Shown piece after piece: positions 1 through 6,691 of a stretch of 7,319 nt of DNA. The position numbers and the translations under genes were made by a program. Where the stretch lies: contig JABSPG010000190.1 in the NCBI GenBank assembly GCA_013214445.1, positions 1 through 7,319 of the forward strand. The letters run 5' to 3'. The notes beneath the pieces were generated by a model. That model did no database searches. It saw only the letters and a program-made list of their open reading frames with translations, and was not told the origin of the DNA. Within the stretch, counting starts at the first letter, position 1. Each line of letters begins with the position of its first letter. The stretch comes from Ekhidna sp. (GTDB taxonomy: Bacteria; Bacteroidota; Bacteroidia; Cytophagales; Cyclobacteriaceae).

Positions 1-602
1 GCTCTGGGCTTTACACTGACAAAATTGCAAAGCTTACGGGAGCCAAAATAGATTTCAAGATAGTCCCTTTCAGAGGTGAATACTACAAGATTAAACCCGA
101 AAAAGAGTACTTGGTAAAGAATCTGATTTACCCGGTTCCTGATCCAAATTTCCCGTTTCTTGGTGTGCACTTCACTCGCATGATCGATGGCGGTATTGAA
201 GCTGGTCCAAATGCAGTGCTCGCTTTTGCCAGAGAAGGTTACAAAAAAAGCAACATCAATCTAAAGGAGCTATTAGGAACTCTATTCTATCCGGGATTCA
301 TGAAAGTAGCTGCAAAATATTGGAAGACCGGCATGGGTGAAATGTATCGTTCCTATTCCAAAGGTGCATTTACAAAAGCACTACAAGAACTAATTCCTGA
401 GATTCAAAAGAAAGACCTAGTTAAGGGAGGAGCTGGAGTCAGAGCTCAAGCTTGCGATAGAAAAGGTGGTCTAATTGATGACTTTCTTGTTGTAGAGCAT
501 GACAAGTTTATAAATGTAGGAAACGCACCATCCCCCGCTGCTACATCATCACTAGCTATAGGAGAGCGTGTGGCTCAAATGGCGGTAAAAAAACTCTCTT
601 AA
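1..602 (+). CDS. lhgO: L-2-hydroxyglutarate oxidase LhgO, C-terminal half (5' partial)
   Basis: This FAD-dependent enzyme oxidises L-2-hydroxyglutarate to 2-oxoglutarate and passes the electrons to the respiratory chain at the inner membrane. The frame is open from base 3 to the TAA at 600-602, giving 199 residues, about half of the usual roughly 400. The N-terminal dinucleotide-binding part lies outside the window. Family landmarks are SGLYTDKIA at the very start, VPFRGEYYKI (about residues 22-31), LGVHFTRMIDGGIEAGPNA in the middle, and near the end GVRAQA...LIDDF and NAPSPAATSSLAIGERVA. These match the LhgO/YgaF branch of the DAO oxidoreductase superfamily. Internal TTG and ATG codons (for example 111) are not starts, because homology runs straight through them. 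It is followed after 2 nt by a lipoprotein gene, so the two are probably co-transcribed. The assignment rests on remembered family motifs and is fairly secure. Confidence 0.9.
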   Translation, partial: SGLYTDKIAKLTGAKIDFKIVPFRGEYYKIKPEKEYLVKNLIYPVPDPNFPFLGVHFTRMIDGGIEAGPNAVLAFAREGYKKSNINLKELLGTLFYPGFMKVAAKYWKTGMGEMYRSYSKGAFTKALQELIPEIQKKDLVKGGAGVRAQACDRKGGLIDDFLVVEHDKFINVGNAPSPAATSSLAIGERVAQMAVKKLS

Positions 603-604
603 CC

Positions 605-1201
605 ATGATCAAAAAAACACTTATCATTCTAGCGGTTTTTTCGATACTGATCTCATGTAAAGATTCAGATTATAACAAATCACTATCTCTGAAATTAGAT
701 AGCATGACGCAAGTAACAGATGAACTAGAATCAAGATTGATGGATAGCACTGTCAAAACCAATAAGTACAAACTGTATCTTAAGAAGGAGCAAGCTCGAT
801 CTGAAAACAGGAAAGAAGCTAAAAAGCTATTCGATAAATATGGATATCCAGGATTTGATATGGTTGGAAAAGAAGGTTCTAGACAGTTTTGGAGTATTGT
901 CAATCAGGAAGAAAATGACTTAGAATTTCAACTGACCGTATTAGATTCAATGATTCTAGAAGTAGTCGAAGCAAATGCATACGCAGAAGACTATGCCCAG
1001 TTAATGGACCGTGCTAGAATGAAAAGTAATGTTCAGCAACTTTATGGCACACAGTTCTACATGGACACAATCACAGGTATGGCGATTTCTTATCCAATGT
1101 ATGATCCAGAAAATGTAGACGCAAGAAGAGAACAGATGAACTTACCCTCCCTTCAAGAGTTCTTGAGTGAAGAAGCTAGAAAATGGAATGCCAACCATTG
1201 A
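605..1201 (+). CDS. DUF6624-type lipoprotein, function unknown
   Basis: The 198-residue product begins with a short hydrophobic signal ending in a lipobox LISC, with Cys18 as the expected lipidated residue, so it should be an envelope lipoprotein. CKDSD follows, and the acidic residues after the cysteine might aid surface export, as known in some Bacteroidota, but the match is loose. Residues 25-75 are charged and likely helical or coiled. The rest carries signatures I associate with DUF6624: YGYPGFDMVG (79-88), WSIVNQEEND (96-105), LMDRARM (133-139), QLYGTQ (145-150) and a tail with YPMYDPENVDARR (163-175) leading to LPSLQEFL. Members often have a histidine in the segment aligned with IVNQ; here it is Asn/Gln. 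No catalytic role is known to me. The ATG at 605 lies 2 nt after the lhgO stop, and the end overlaps the downstream acetyltransferase, which implies an operon. No Shine-Dalgarno sequence is visible. Confidence 0.8.
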   Translation: MIKKTLIILAVFSILISCKDSDYNKSLSLKLDSMTQVTDELESRLMDSTVKTNKYKLYLKKEQARSENRKEAKKLFDKYGYPGFDMVGKEGSRQFWSIVNQEENDLEFQLTVLDSMILEVVEANAYAEDYAQLMDRARMKSNVQQLYGTQFYMDTITGMAISYPMYDPENVDARREQMNLPSLQEFLSEEARKWNANH

Positions 1202-1700
1202 AAATAGAGAAATTAGCATAAGGCCAGCCACCCCAAGTGACTTAGATAATATATTATCCTTATTTAAGACTACCATCCAAACGGTCAATTCAAGAGACTA
1301 CAGTGATCAACAAATTGCAGTTTGGTCTTCAAAAACAGATAAACATATTTGGCAGAAAAAAATAGCTGATCAGAACTTCATTATTGCTGAAAAGACAAGT
1401 CAGATTTTAGGATTCAGCTCAATTGACTTATCTGGATACATAGATTTTATGTATGTCCATTTCAAATATCAACGAATGGGAATTGCTACAGACCTTCTAA
1501 GAAGGATCCTTGACATTGCAATTAGTCAAAGAAATAAAAGAGTATGGGCATCAGTTTCAATCACCGCCCTACCTTTTTTCAAAAGCAAGGGATTTATAGA
1601 AGTCAGAAAAGAAAACAAATCAGTGGAAAACGTCTCTTTTACCAATTCTATCATGGAAAAGACCGTTGCTAAAAACCCGTACAGAACTGTGGAGCAATAG
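1188..1700 (+). CDS. GNAT-family N-acetyltransferase, YafP-like
   Basis: This is a cytoplasmic acetyl-CoA-dependent acyltransferase of 170 residues with no signal peptide. The GNAT fold is shown by an N-terminal ISIRPATPSDLDNI (9-22), a central strand IDFMYVHFKY (85-94), the acetyl-CoA pyrophosphate loop QRMGIA (95-100) and the late motif LPFFKSKGF (128-136). The VNSRDY segment (33-38) and the C-terminal pattern ending in a MEK-type motif resemble the YafP group, whose substrates are mostly unknown. I chose ATG 1188 because GNAT proteins usually start a few residues before IRPA. A GTG at 1167 would add seven residues (MKKLENG when initiated) and cannot be excluded. With ATG 1188 it overlaps the lipoprotein gene by 14 nt, suggesting translational coupling in the lhgO operon. 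The 3' end faces msrB across 13 nt, with no obvious terminator between them. Confidence 0.85.
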   Translation: MPTIENREISIRPATPSDLDNILSLFKTTIQTVNSRDYSDQQIAVWSSKTDKHIWQKKIADQNFIIAEKTSQILGFSSIDLSGYIDFMYVHFKYQRMGIATDLLRRILDIAISQRNKRVWASVSITALPFFKSKGFIEVRKENKSVENVSFTNSIMEKTVAKNPYRTVEQ

Positions 1701-1713
1701 TTTACTTAAGAGA

Positions 1714-2244
1714 TTATTTGTCAAACTTTTCTTTCCATTCTTTGACAATTGCAGGCAAATCATCGCCTTCTTCGACAAATATTAAGGATGCTGAATTCAT
1801 ACAGTAACGCAAACCTGTAGGAGCAGGACCATCACTAAAGACATGTCCAAGATGGGATCCACTCCCGCTATCAACGATCTCCGTACGAATCATTCCATAG
1901 CTTTTATCAACCACTTCTATCACAGCATCTTCATTGATCGGTTGATAGAAGCTTGGCCATCCTGTTCCCGATCTAAATTTATGTATTGAACTAAAAAGAG
2001 GTTGTCCAGTTGCTGCGGAGTAATAAACCCCTTTTTTCTTATTATCCCAGTACTCTCCTGTAAAAGCACGTTCGGTACCTTGTTCTCGCAGAACATAAAA
2101 CTGCTCATCAGTCAACACCTGTTTCCAATCTTCATTGGATTTTTGAATCGGATAAACTTCCTCTGCTTCGGTGGAAGACTTATTGTTTTGGCAAGCTCCA
2201 GTCAAATAGGCCAGAGCAAATATTAGAATTAGGGAAAACCTCAT
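1714..2244 (-). CDS. msrB: peptide-methionine (R)-S-oxide reductase MsrB, lipoprotein, zinc-less and single-cysteine
   Basis: This enzyme reduces methionine-R-sulfoxide in oxidised proteins. The 176-residue product has a signal peptide with lipobox TGAC (Cys18), placing it in the envelope rather than the cytosol. The MsrB domain spans about 36-172: GVYYSAATGQPLFSS (72-86), SGTGWPSFYQPI (92-103), SHLGHVFSDGP (130-140) and GLRYCMNSASL (144-154). Cys148 is the catalytic nucleophile; Trp96, His131, His134 and Asn150 are the expected active-site partners. The two CxxC zinc sites of many MsrBs are replaced (SAAT near 76-79; DSGS near 125-128). The position that is the resolving cysteine in SGCGWPSF enzymes is Thr94. 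Cys18 and Cys148 are the only cysteines, so regeneration probably needs an external thiol partner. It lies downstream of the hydrolase gene on the same strand, 164 nt away, and starts at ATG 2244 with GAGG-like bases only after the start. Confidence 0.93.
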   Translation of the reverse strand: MRFSLILIFALAYLTGACQNNKSSTEAEEVYPIQKSNEDWKQVLTDEQFYVLREQGTERAFTGEYWDNKKKGVYYSAATGQPLFSSIHKFRSGTGWPSFYQPINEDAVIEVVDKSYGMIRTEIVDSGSGSHLGHVFSDGPAPTGLRYCMNSASLIFVEEGDDLPAIVKEWKEKFDK

Positions 2245-2408
2245 AATTTATGTTGGCAGGACATAACGATAGGTTCAGTAGATGTGTTTTAATTATTTCT
2301 CTATCGTTGGCATATATCTTCCAAGACTTTATCAAATGTCGCTGCGGCGATAGCATTTTAAACTTTAGACTTTCCAAGAACCTTTTCAAAGAGCTCAAGA
2401 ATGGAGTA
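2245..2408. other. spacer between the hydrolase and msrB genes
   Basis: This 164-nt gap has no convincing gene. Reading the minus strand beyond the hydrolase TGA, the same frame stays open for 16 codons to a TAA (2358-2360) and then 18 more to a TAG (2301-2303), with no start codon that makes sense. The gap holds an 8-bp inverted repeat and a 7-bp direct repeat described separately. It probably contains the msrB promoter. A near match to the Bacteroidota -7 element (GACATTTG on the minus strand) is present, but no TTG sits at the right distance, so I do not call a promoter. Confidence 0.5.
2265..2308. repeat. inverted repeat upstream of msrB
   Basis: AACGATAG at 2265-2272 is perfectly complementary to CTATCGTT at 2301-2308, with a 28-nt AT-rich spacer. 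A direct repeat GTTGGCA occurs at 2252-2258 and again at 2306-2312, so the right arm runs into one copy of it. This lies 21-64 nt upstream of the msrB start and could be an operator or a leader hairpin. No U-run follows on the minus strand, which argues against a terminator. Short repeats like these can arise by chance. Confidence 0.35.
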
Positions 2409-3371
2409 TCACCCTATGTGATCATCAATAAATGCCCCAGCCGCATGCTCCATGTAGCTAGTATGTCCCTCAGGATAGATGAAACCGACATGGCCTCCTA
2501 GCTGCGGTGTTTCTAAAAAGATATTATCCTTCTGCTTAGCTAACTCAAAAGGGTAACATTTTTCGCCTAGCATGGGATCATTCTCTGCATTCACAATCAA
2601 TAATGGTATCTCTACATTAGGCAAAAACTGATCGCTAGTTATCTTGGAATAGAAATCCAAAGCATCTTTGTATTCTGGGTGTACTTTTAGCGTAAAAGCA
2701 GTATCCAGCTCATTAAATGTCTCGACCTGTTTCAGGCGATCGACATCAATAGGAAGCTCCATCAGCGTCGCTTTAGATAAAATCTTTCCCTTCAGTTTAC
2801 TCACAAACCTTCTTTCGTAAAATCGATTTCCTTTCTTTTGAAGCTGATGCACGCTATCTAGTACATTACAAGGAACAGAAAAAGATATTGCTGCTTTAAT
2901 TCGAGGATCCGGTGTTCGCTCTCCCAAATACTTCTGTTGCATACCCCCTCCCATCGAGTACCCTATCAAAACCACTTGTCGATATCCTTTAGATATTCCA
3001 TAATCAATAACAGCGGCAATATCTTCAGTAGCTCCATGGTGATAAAACCTAGGCAGACGATTCATTTCACCACTACAACTTCGATTATTCCACGCAAGGA
3101 TATCCCAACCCTTCTCAGAAAAGTACTTTGCTGGCCGCTTGATGTAGTGTCTGTCAGCACTACCTTCCAACCCATGACTAAGAACAATCAAACGATTGTT
3201 ACCTCCCTTAATCCAATCTAAATCAAGAAAATCTCCGTCATCAAGTTCCAGTCTCTCACGTTGGTATGGAAGTCCTTCAACTTTGAAAAACAAAGAGGGG
3301 ATCACTGTTTCGAAATGACCGTTAATAAAATACCACGGCCTTTTATGATATTTGGGTTTTAGAATTGGCAC
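2409..3371 (-). CDS. YheT-type alpha/beta hydrolase (COG0429, ABHD1/3-like)
   Basis: This is a predicted serine esterase or acyl hydrolase of 320 residues, a normal length for the family, with no signal peptide, so it is probably cytoplasmic or membrane-associated. The N-terminal family signature is FINGHFETVIPSL (15-27). The oxyanion region is HGLEGSADRHY (66-76), the nucleophile elbow is GYSMGG (137-142; Ser139), the acid is Asp265 in NAENDPM, and the base is His294 in GGHVGF. The NNRSCSG segment (95-101) is also typical of this group. The start is GTG at 3371: no ATG lies nearby and the family homology begins within the first fifteen residues. It diverges from the TonB-dependent receptor across 55 nt, and msrB lies downstream on the same strand. 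The natural substrate of YheT proteins is not established; lipid ester hydrolysis is inferred from eukaryotic ABHD relatives. Confidence 0.88.
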   Translation of the reverse strand: MPILKPKYHKRPWYFINGHFETVIPSLFFKVEGLPYQRERLELDDGDFLDLDWIKGGNNRLIVLSHGLEGSADRHYIKRPAKYFSEKGWDILAWNNRSCSGEMNRLPRFYHHGATEDIAAVIDYGISKGYRQVVLIGYSMGGGMQQKYLGERTPDPRIKAAISFSVPCNVLDSVHQLQKKGNRFYERRFVSKLKGKILSKATLMELPIDVDRLKQVETFNELDTAFTLKVHPEYKDALDFYSKITSDQFLPNVEIPLLIVNAENDPMLGEKCYPFELAKQKDNIFLETPQLGGHVGFIYPEGHTSYMEHAAGAFIDDHIG

Positions 3372-3426
3372 TGGCGGCTCAATTATTGTATACAGATGAA
3401 AAACAACTTTCGAAATTAGCTACTTG
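3372..3426. promoter_or_regulatory. divergent intergenic region with two 8-bp palindromes
   Basis: This 55-nt region separates the divergent hydrolase and TonB-receptor genes and must carry or overlap both promoters. It contains two perfect palindromes, TGTATACA (3387-3394) and TTTCGAAA (3408-3415), about 13 nt apart. Either could bind a dimeric regulator, but I recognise no known operator, and 8-bp palindromes are common in AT-rich DNA. No clear -7 element is visible for the receptor. Confidence 0.4.
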
Positions 3427-3445
3427 ATGAGACAAAATCTCAAAA
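3411..3445 (-). promoter_or_regulatory. candidate Bacteroidota-type promoter for the hydrolase gene
   Basis: On the minus strand TAATTTCG (3418 down to 3411) matches the Bacteroidota -7 consensus TAnnTTTG at all but one defined position. TTTTG (3445 down to 3441) lies 22 nt upstream, near the expected -33 TTG. Transcription would begin around 3404, leaving a leader of roughly 33 nt before the GTG at 3371. The spacing is slightly long and the -33 box lies inside the receptor gene, so this is tentative. Confidence 0.3.
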
Positions 3446-5814
3446 TTACTCTACTACTTATTCTCACCTCTTACCATTCTTTTTCTCAAAATGCCTTAAT
3501 CATTGACAATTCTACGGGAAAGCCCATTAATGATGTTTTTGTCTATCATGAGGACCAAAATTCCATCGCATATAGTGATGAAAAAGGAATTGCAGATCTC
3601 ACCAATTTCCCTACTGGTTTAGTTTTCTTTCAACATCCATCCTATGTCACTCAATCGGTCTCCTACACTGGCAATGAACTGAGGGTATCATTGGAGGAAA
3701 AGATTATGTCTTTTAATGAAGTAGTAATATCTGCCAACAAGTGGGAACAGGAAGAAGAAGACGTATCTCAACAAATCATGTCTGTCAACAAAAAGACGAT
3801 CCAGTTTCAAAATCCCCAAACCTCAGCTGATCTATTGGCAAGTTCAGGACAGGTCTTCGTACAGAAAAGTCAACTAGGCGGAGGGTCCCCAAAAATTCGG
3901 GGGTTCTCAGCAAATTCAGTATTGCTAGTGGTAGATGGAGTGCGGATGAACAATGCTATTTTTCGTGGAGGTAATTTGCAAAACGTCATCAATGTTGACG
4001 CTAATGCGTTAGAAAGTTCCGAAGTGATTTTCGGTCCAGGCTCAGTCATCTACGGCAGTGACGCCTTGGGAGGAGTTATGGACTTCCACACCATTACTCC
4101 TGACTGGTCTAGCGATGAAATTACTGATATATCTGCTAATATTCTTACCAGATATGGCTCTGCTGCAAATGAAAGAACAGGACATATCGATTTCTCGATT
4201 GCAAAAAGAAAAGTCACGCTCTTCCACAGTACCACATACACTGCCTTTGACGACCTACGTGCTGGGAGTAACCGAAGCAGTGGATACAAAAATGAATTTG
4301 AAAGACCTTTTTATGTCGAGCGCATTGATGGTTCAGATCGTTTGGTTGAAAACACTGATATAGATCTACAAAGGTCTTCGGCCTATGATCTTTTCAACAC
4401 CATTACTAAACTGAAATTTAGACTATCAGACGATCTAGACGCCAGCTATGGGTTCTATTTCAGCACAACATCCAATATCCCAAGATATGATAGGTTGACG
4501 CTCCCTTTGAATAACTCATCAGATTCATTAGAAATTGCTGAGTGGTACTATGGCCCACAAAAATGGATGATGCACAATGCTAGATTAAACTATTATAAAT
4601 CGAATAGACTTTTTGACCAGGTTCGGTTGAATATTGCCTTCCAGAAATTCGAAGAAAGTAGGAATGATCGTGATTTTGGAGATGACCGCCTTCGCTCTCG
4701 AACAGAAGAAGTAGACATGTACTCAATCGCCTTGGATTTCGACAAAGAGTTTTCCAATTCGAACCTATACTACGGTTTAGATTTCTTTTATAATGATGTT
4801 GAATCGGTTGGCATTCGAAGAAACCTCGTAACTGACGAAATCACCTCTGTCACGCCGCGCTATCCGGATGGAGGAAGTAGCTATACCTCTTTCGCCATTT
4901 ATGGAAGTTATGTGAATCGACTTTCCGAGATCTTTACACTAAATACCGGTTTACGGCTCAATAGTGTTTCGCTTTCCGGAAGCACATCCAATGAAGATGC
5001 TATTAGCTTTGCAGCGGATGATTTCAATCTATCCAACACCGCACTGAATGGATCTTTAGGTCTGGTTGCCAATACTTCCGAAAAAAATAAATTCAGCCTC
5101 AATCTTTCCACAGGATTTAGATCCCCAAACATTGATGATGTAGGTAAGGTTTTTGAAATTGATGACAACACCGTAGTAGTTCCAAACGAAAATCTAAGTC
5201 CTGAATACACTTTCAGTAATGAGCTTTCTTACCAAAGAAAAAGTGATCGATTACTTATACAAGTAGTGGGATTCTACAGCAGGCTATACGACGCAATTGT
5301 TAGAGGACCTTATCAAATAGCGAATTCAACCGCTTCTGATACACTGCAGGTTAGAGCTCAGGTCAATGCAGATCAAGCAGAAGCTTATGGTGCTAGTCTT
5401 CTTGTAAGAGCTGAACTAACAAATGATCTAGCACTTAGCAATACCATTACCTATACTGACGGGCAAGACCTATCAAATGGTGAGCCTCTAAGGCACGCCT
5501 CTCCTACCTTTGGCCGGTTTTCATTGTCGCATCGCAGTAAAAAATTCAGGTCCGAGTTTTTCATCGACTACAATCTTGATTACACACTTGATGACATCCC
5601 CTTAACTGAGATTAATGACAAACCAAATCTTTACACCGCTACAGGAACCCCAGGATGGTTCACACTAAATCTTAGATCGAGTTATCAATTCAACAAATAC
5701 CTAAATCTAAACGTAGGGATCGAGAATGTTTTGGACACTCATTATCGACCATATTCCTCCGGCATTAGCGCCCCCGGCAGGAACATTACCCTGTCCATCA
5801 GAGGAAGCTTTTAG
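3427..5814 (+). CDS. TonB-dependent outer-membrane receptor, haem/haemoglobin-receptor-like
   Basis: This is an outer-membrane gated channel of 795 residues that imports a bound ligand using TonB energy. A signal peptide ends near HSFS|Q (about residue 20). Residues 22-95 form a carboxypeptidase-regulatory-like beta-sandwich, as in many Bacteroidota receptors. A TonB-box-like EVVISA (98-103) follows. The plug (about 110-225) contains GGGSPKIRGF (151-160), LLVVDGVRMNNAIFRGGNLQ (166-185) and GPGSVIYGSDALGG (203-216). The rest is the 22-strand barrel, ending in RNITLSIRGSF with a terminal Phe. The plug, IPRYDRLT (351-358) and AEWYYGPQKW (371-380) resemble haem/haemoglobin receptors. The FRAP/NPNL signature appears as FRSP (564-567) and NENL (587-590), and no histidine lies between them, so haem as ligand is uncertain. 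ATG 3427 is preferred to the adjacent TTG 3424. It converges on the next gene with only 6 nt between the stops. Confidence 0.93.
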   Translation: MRQNLKITLLLILTSYHSFSQNALIIDNSTGKPINDVFVYHEDQNSIAYSDEKGIADLTNFPTGLVFFQHPSYVTQSVSYTGNELRVSLEEKIMSFNEVVISANKWEQEEEDVSQQIMSVNKKTIQFQNPQTSADLLASSGQVFVQKSQLGGGSPKIRGFSANSVLLVVDGVRMNNAIFRGGNLQNVINVDANALESSEVIFGPGSVIYGSDALGGVMDFHTITPDWSSDEITDISANILTRYGSAANERTGHIDFSIAKRKVTLFHSTTYTAFDDLRAGSNRSSGYKNEFERPFYVERIDGSDRLVENTDIDLQRSSAYDLFNTITKLKFRLSDDLDASYGFYFSTTSNIPRYDRLTLPLNNSSDSLEIAEWYYGPQKWMMHNARLNYYKSNRLFDQVRLNIAFQKFEESRNDRDFGDDRLRSRTEEVDMYSIALDFDKEFSNSNLYYGLDFFYNDVESVGIRRNLVTDEITSVTPRYPDGGSSYTSFAIYGSYVNRLSEIFTLNTGLRLNSVSLSGSTSNEDAISFAADDFNLSNTALNGSLGLVANTSEKNKFSLNLSTGFRSPNIDDVGKVFEIDDNTVVVPNENLSPEYTFSNELSYQRKSDRLLIQVVGFYSRLYDAIVRGPYQIANSTASDTLQVRAQVNADQAEAYGASLLVRAELTNDLALSNTITYTDGQDLSNGEPLRHASPTFGRFSLSHRSKKFRSEFFIDYNLDYTLDDIPLTEINDKPNLYTATGTPGWFTLNLRSSYQFNKYLNLNVGIENVLDTHYRPYSSGISAPGRNITLSIRGSF

Positions 5815-5820
5815 CCAGGA

Positions 5821-6690
5821 CTATCTGTAAAACCTTAAGCCCAGGGTAAGGTCTATCCTCGAAATATTAAAATTATTTACAGGTCGACTCCCCGCATTGG
5901 TGTCAATTTCAGAAAGTTCTGCAAAAGTGACTTCTGCACCTAACCCCACGCCGACGTTATCTGAAAGCAGAAAATCATAATGCAATCCCAAAGCCACTCC
6001 CATAGTATTTCCAGATTCGTACATCTCGGAACCATTGATAGAATAGTCTGTCCTGTAGTCCATCCTTCCTATTGCGAGAGCATAGTAGATTGCTTGCTCA
6101 TCAGATAGAGTATTCCTGCACAAGACTGAAAATGCCAAAAACTGAAATGTAATTAGCTCATCTCGCAATCGAATAACACCACCATTTATATCTAAAAAAT
6201 CCTCCTCTGCAGGAGTAAATATGTAATTGTATTTGGCGCCTAAACCAACACTTTCAAAGGGGAAGTAATGTAACTCCCCCTCTAACTTCCAAAGTGTTTG
6301 AACCTGATCTTTGTAAGATTGAGGTGCCCAATCATAGCCACCAAATTGGTAAGTAAAACCTCCGTTTATCGCTAACCGAAAGTCTGGCGTTTTGATACTT
6401 TCATAGTTAATGAGAGGTATATCATCTTCATTTTTCAAGATCTCTTTACCAGTCTTTGTAGTTTCTACTTGCGGAACACTTTGCCTATATGACTGAACCT
6501 TGGTAAATGGAAATCTTGAACGCATCAAAAGAACTCCGCTACTCTGATCAAAAACTGAAAAATGAATGAATTCATCAGAGACTCTGGTAATCTTACAATT
6601 GATTGTGTCCCCTTCAGTGGTGATGATTTCATCCTGAGACCTAGCTTGCAAGACCGACAAAAAACAAAGTAGTAGTATGTATTTTCTCAA
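5821..6690 (-). CDS. outer-membrane beta-barrel protein, function unknown
   Basis: The 289-residue product has a signal peptide (MRKYILLLCF core, likely cleaved at ARS|Q, residue 18). A short beta-rich N-terminal segment (20-70) follows, with the pattern DEIITTEGDTINCKITRV seen in many Bacteroidota envelope proteins. After a charged linker (72-100), alternating hydrophobic strands from about 103 to 289 read as a small beta barrel: LAINGGFTYQFGG, LEGELHYFPFESVGLGAKYNY, GVALGLHYDFLL, VGVGLGAEVTF and the closing strand IDLTLGLRFYR. I cannot name a specific family. The only plausible start is TTG at 6690: no ATG occurs until about residue 56, the frame is blocked by a stop at 6721-6723, and TTG gives a complete signal peptide. 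It lies 80 nt downstream of the DUF5777 gene on the same strand, so the two may form an operon. The spacer is full of inverted repeats. Confidence 0.8.
   Translation of the reverse strand: MRKYILLLCFLSVLQARSQDEIITTEGDTINCKITRVSDEFIHFSVFDQSSGVLLMRSRFPFTKVQSYRQSVPQVETTKTGKEILKNEDDIPLINYESIKTPDFRLAINGGFTYQFGGYDWAPQSYKDQVQTLWKLEGELHYFPFESVGLGAKYNYIFTPAEEDFLDINGGVIRLRDELITFQFLAFSVLCRNTLSDEQAIYYALAIGRMDYRTDYSINGSEMYESGNTMGVALGLHYDFLLSDNVGVGLGAEVTFAELSEIDTNAGSRPVNNFNISRIDLTLGLRFYR
5832..5852 (-). terminator. weak terminator-like hairpin at the 3' end of the barrel gene
   Basis: ACCTTA and TAAGGT form a perfect 6-bp stem around a 9-nt loop. On the minus strand the stem is followed by TTTAC, a short T run overlapping the last codons before the stop. 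It could help end the minus-strand transcript where it meets the converging receptor gene, but the stem is short and the T tract is poor. Confidence 0.2.
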
Positions 6691-6691
6691 A

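Noticed and set aside
670..903. Antisense open frame inside the DUF6624 lipoprotein gene
   Set aside because: The sense frame has a lipobox and family motifs. The antisense product has no recognisable features.
1167..1187. GTG start adding seven residues to the acetyltransferase
   Set aside because: ATG 1188 fits the usual GNAT N-terminus better and gives a smaller overlap. The GTG remains possible but is not preferred.
2180..2398. Minus-strand open frame of 72 codons overlapping the 5' end of msrB
   Set aside because: It runs through the msrB signal peptide in another frame, has no recognisable domain and begins with a weak start. I regard it as a chance frame.
2301..2411. In-frame extension of the hydrolase past its TGA: 16 open codons, TAA, then 18 more codons to a TAG, with protein-like composition
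   Set aside because: The hydrolase already has a normal family length and complete catalytic triad. I recognise no homologous tail, and open runs of this size occur by chance.
4042..4363. Overlapping open frames on both strands inside the TonB-receptor gene
   Set aside because: The receptor frame here encodes the end of the plug and the start of the barrel with clear homology. The others are shadows of its codon pattern.
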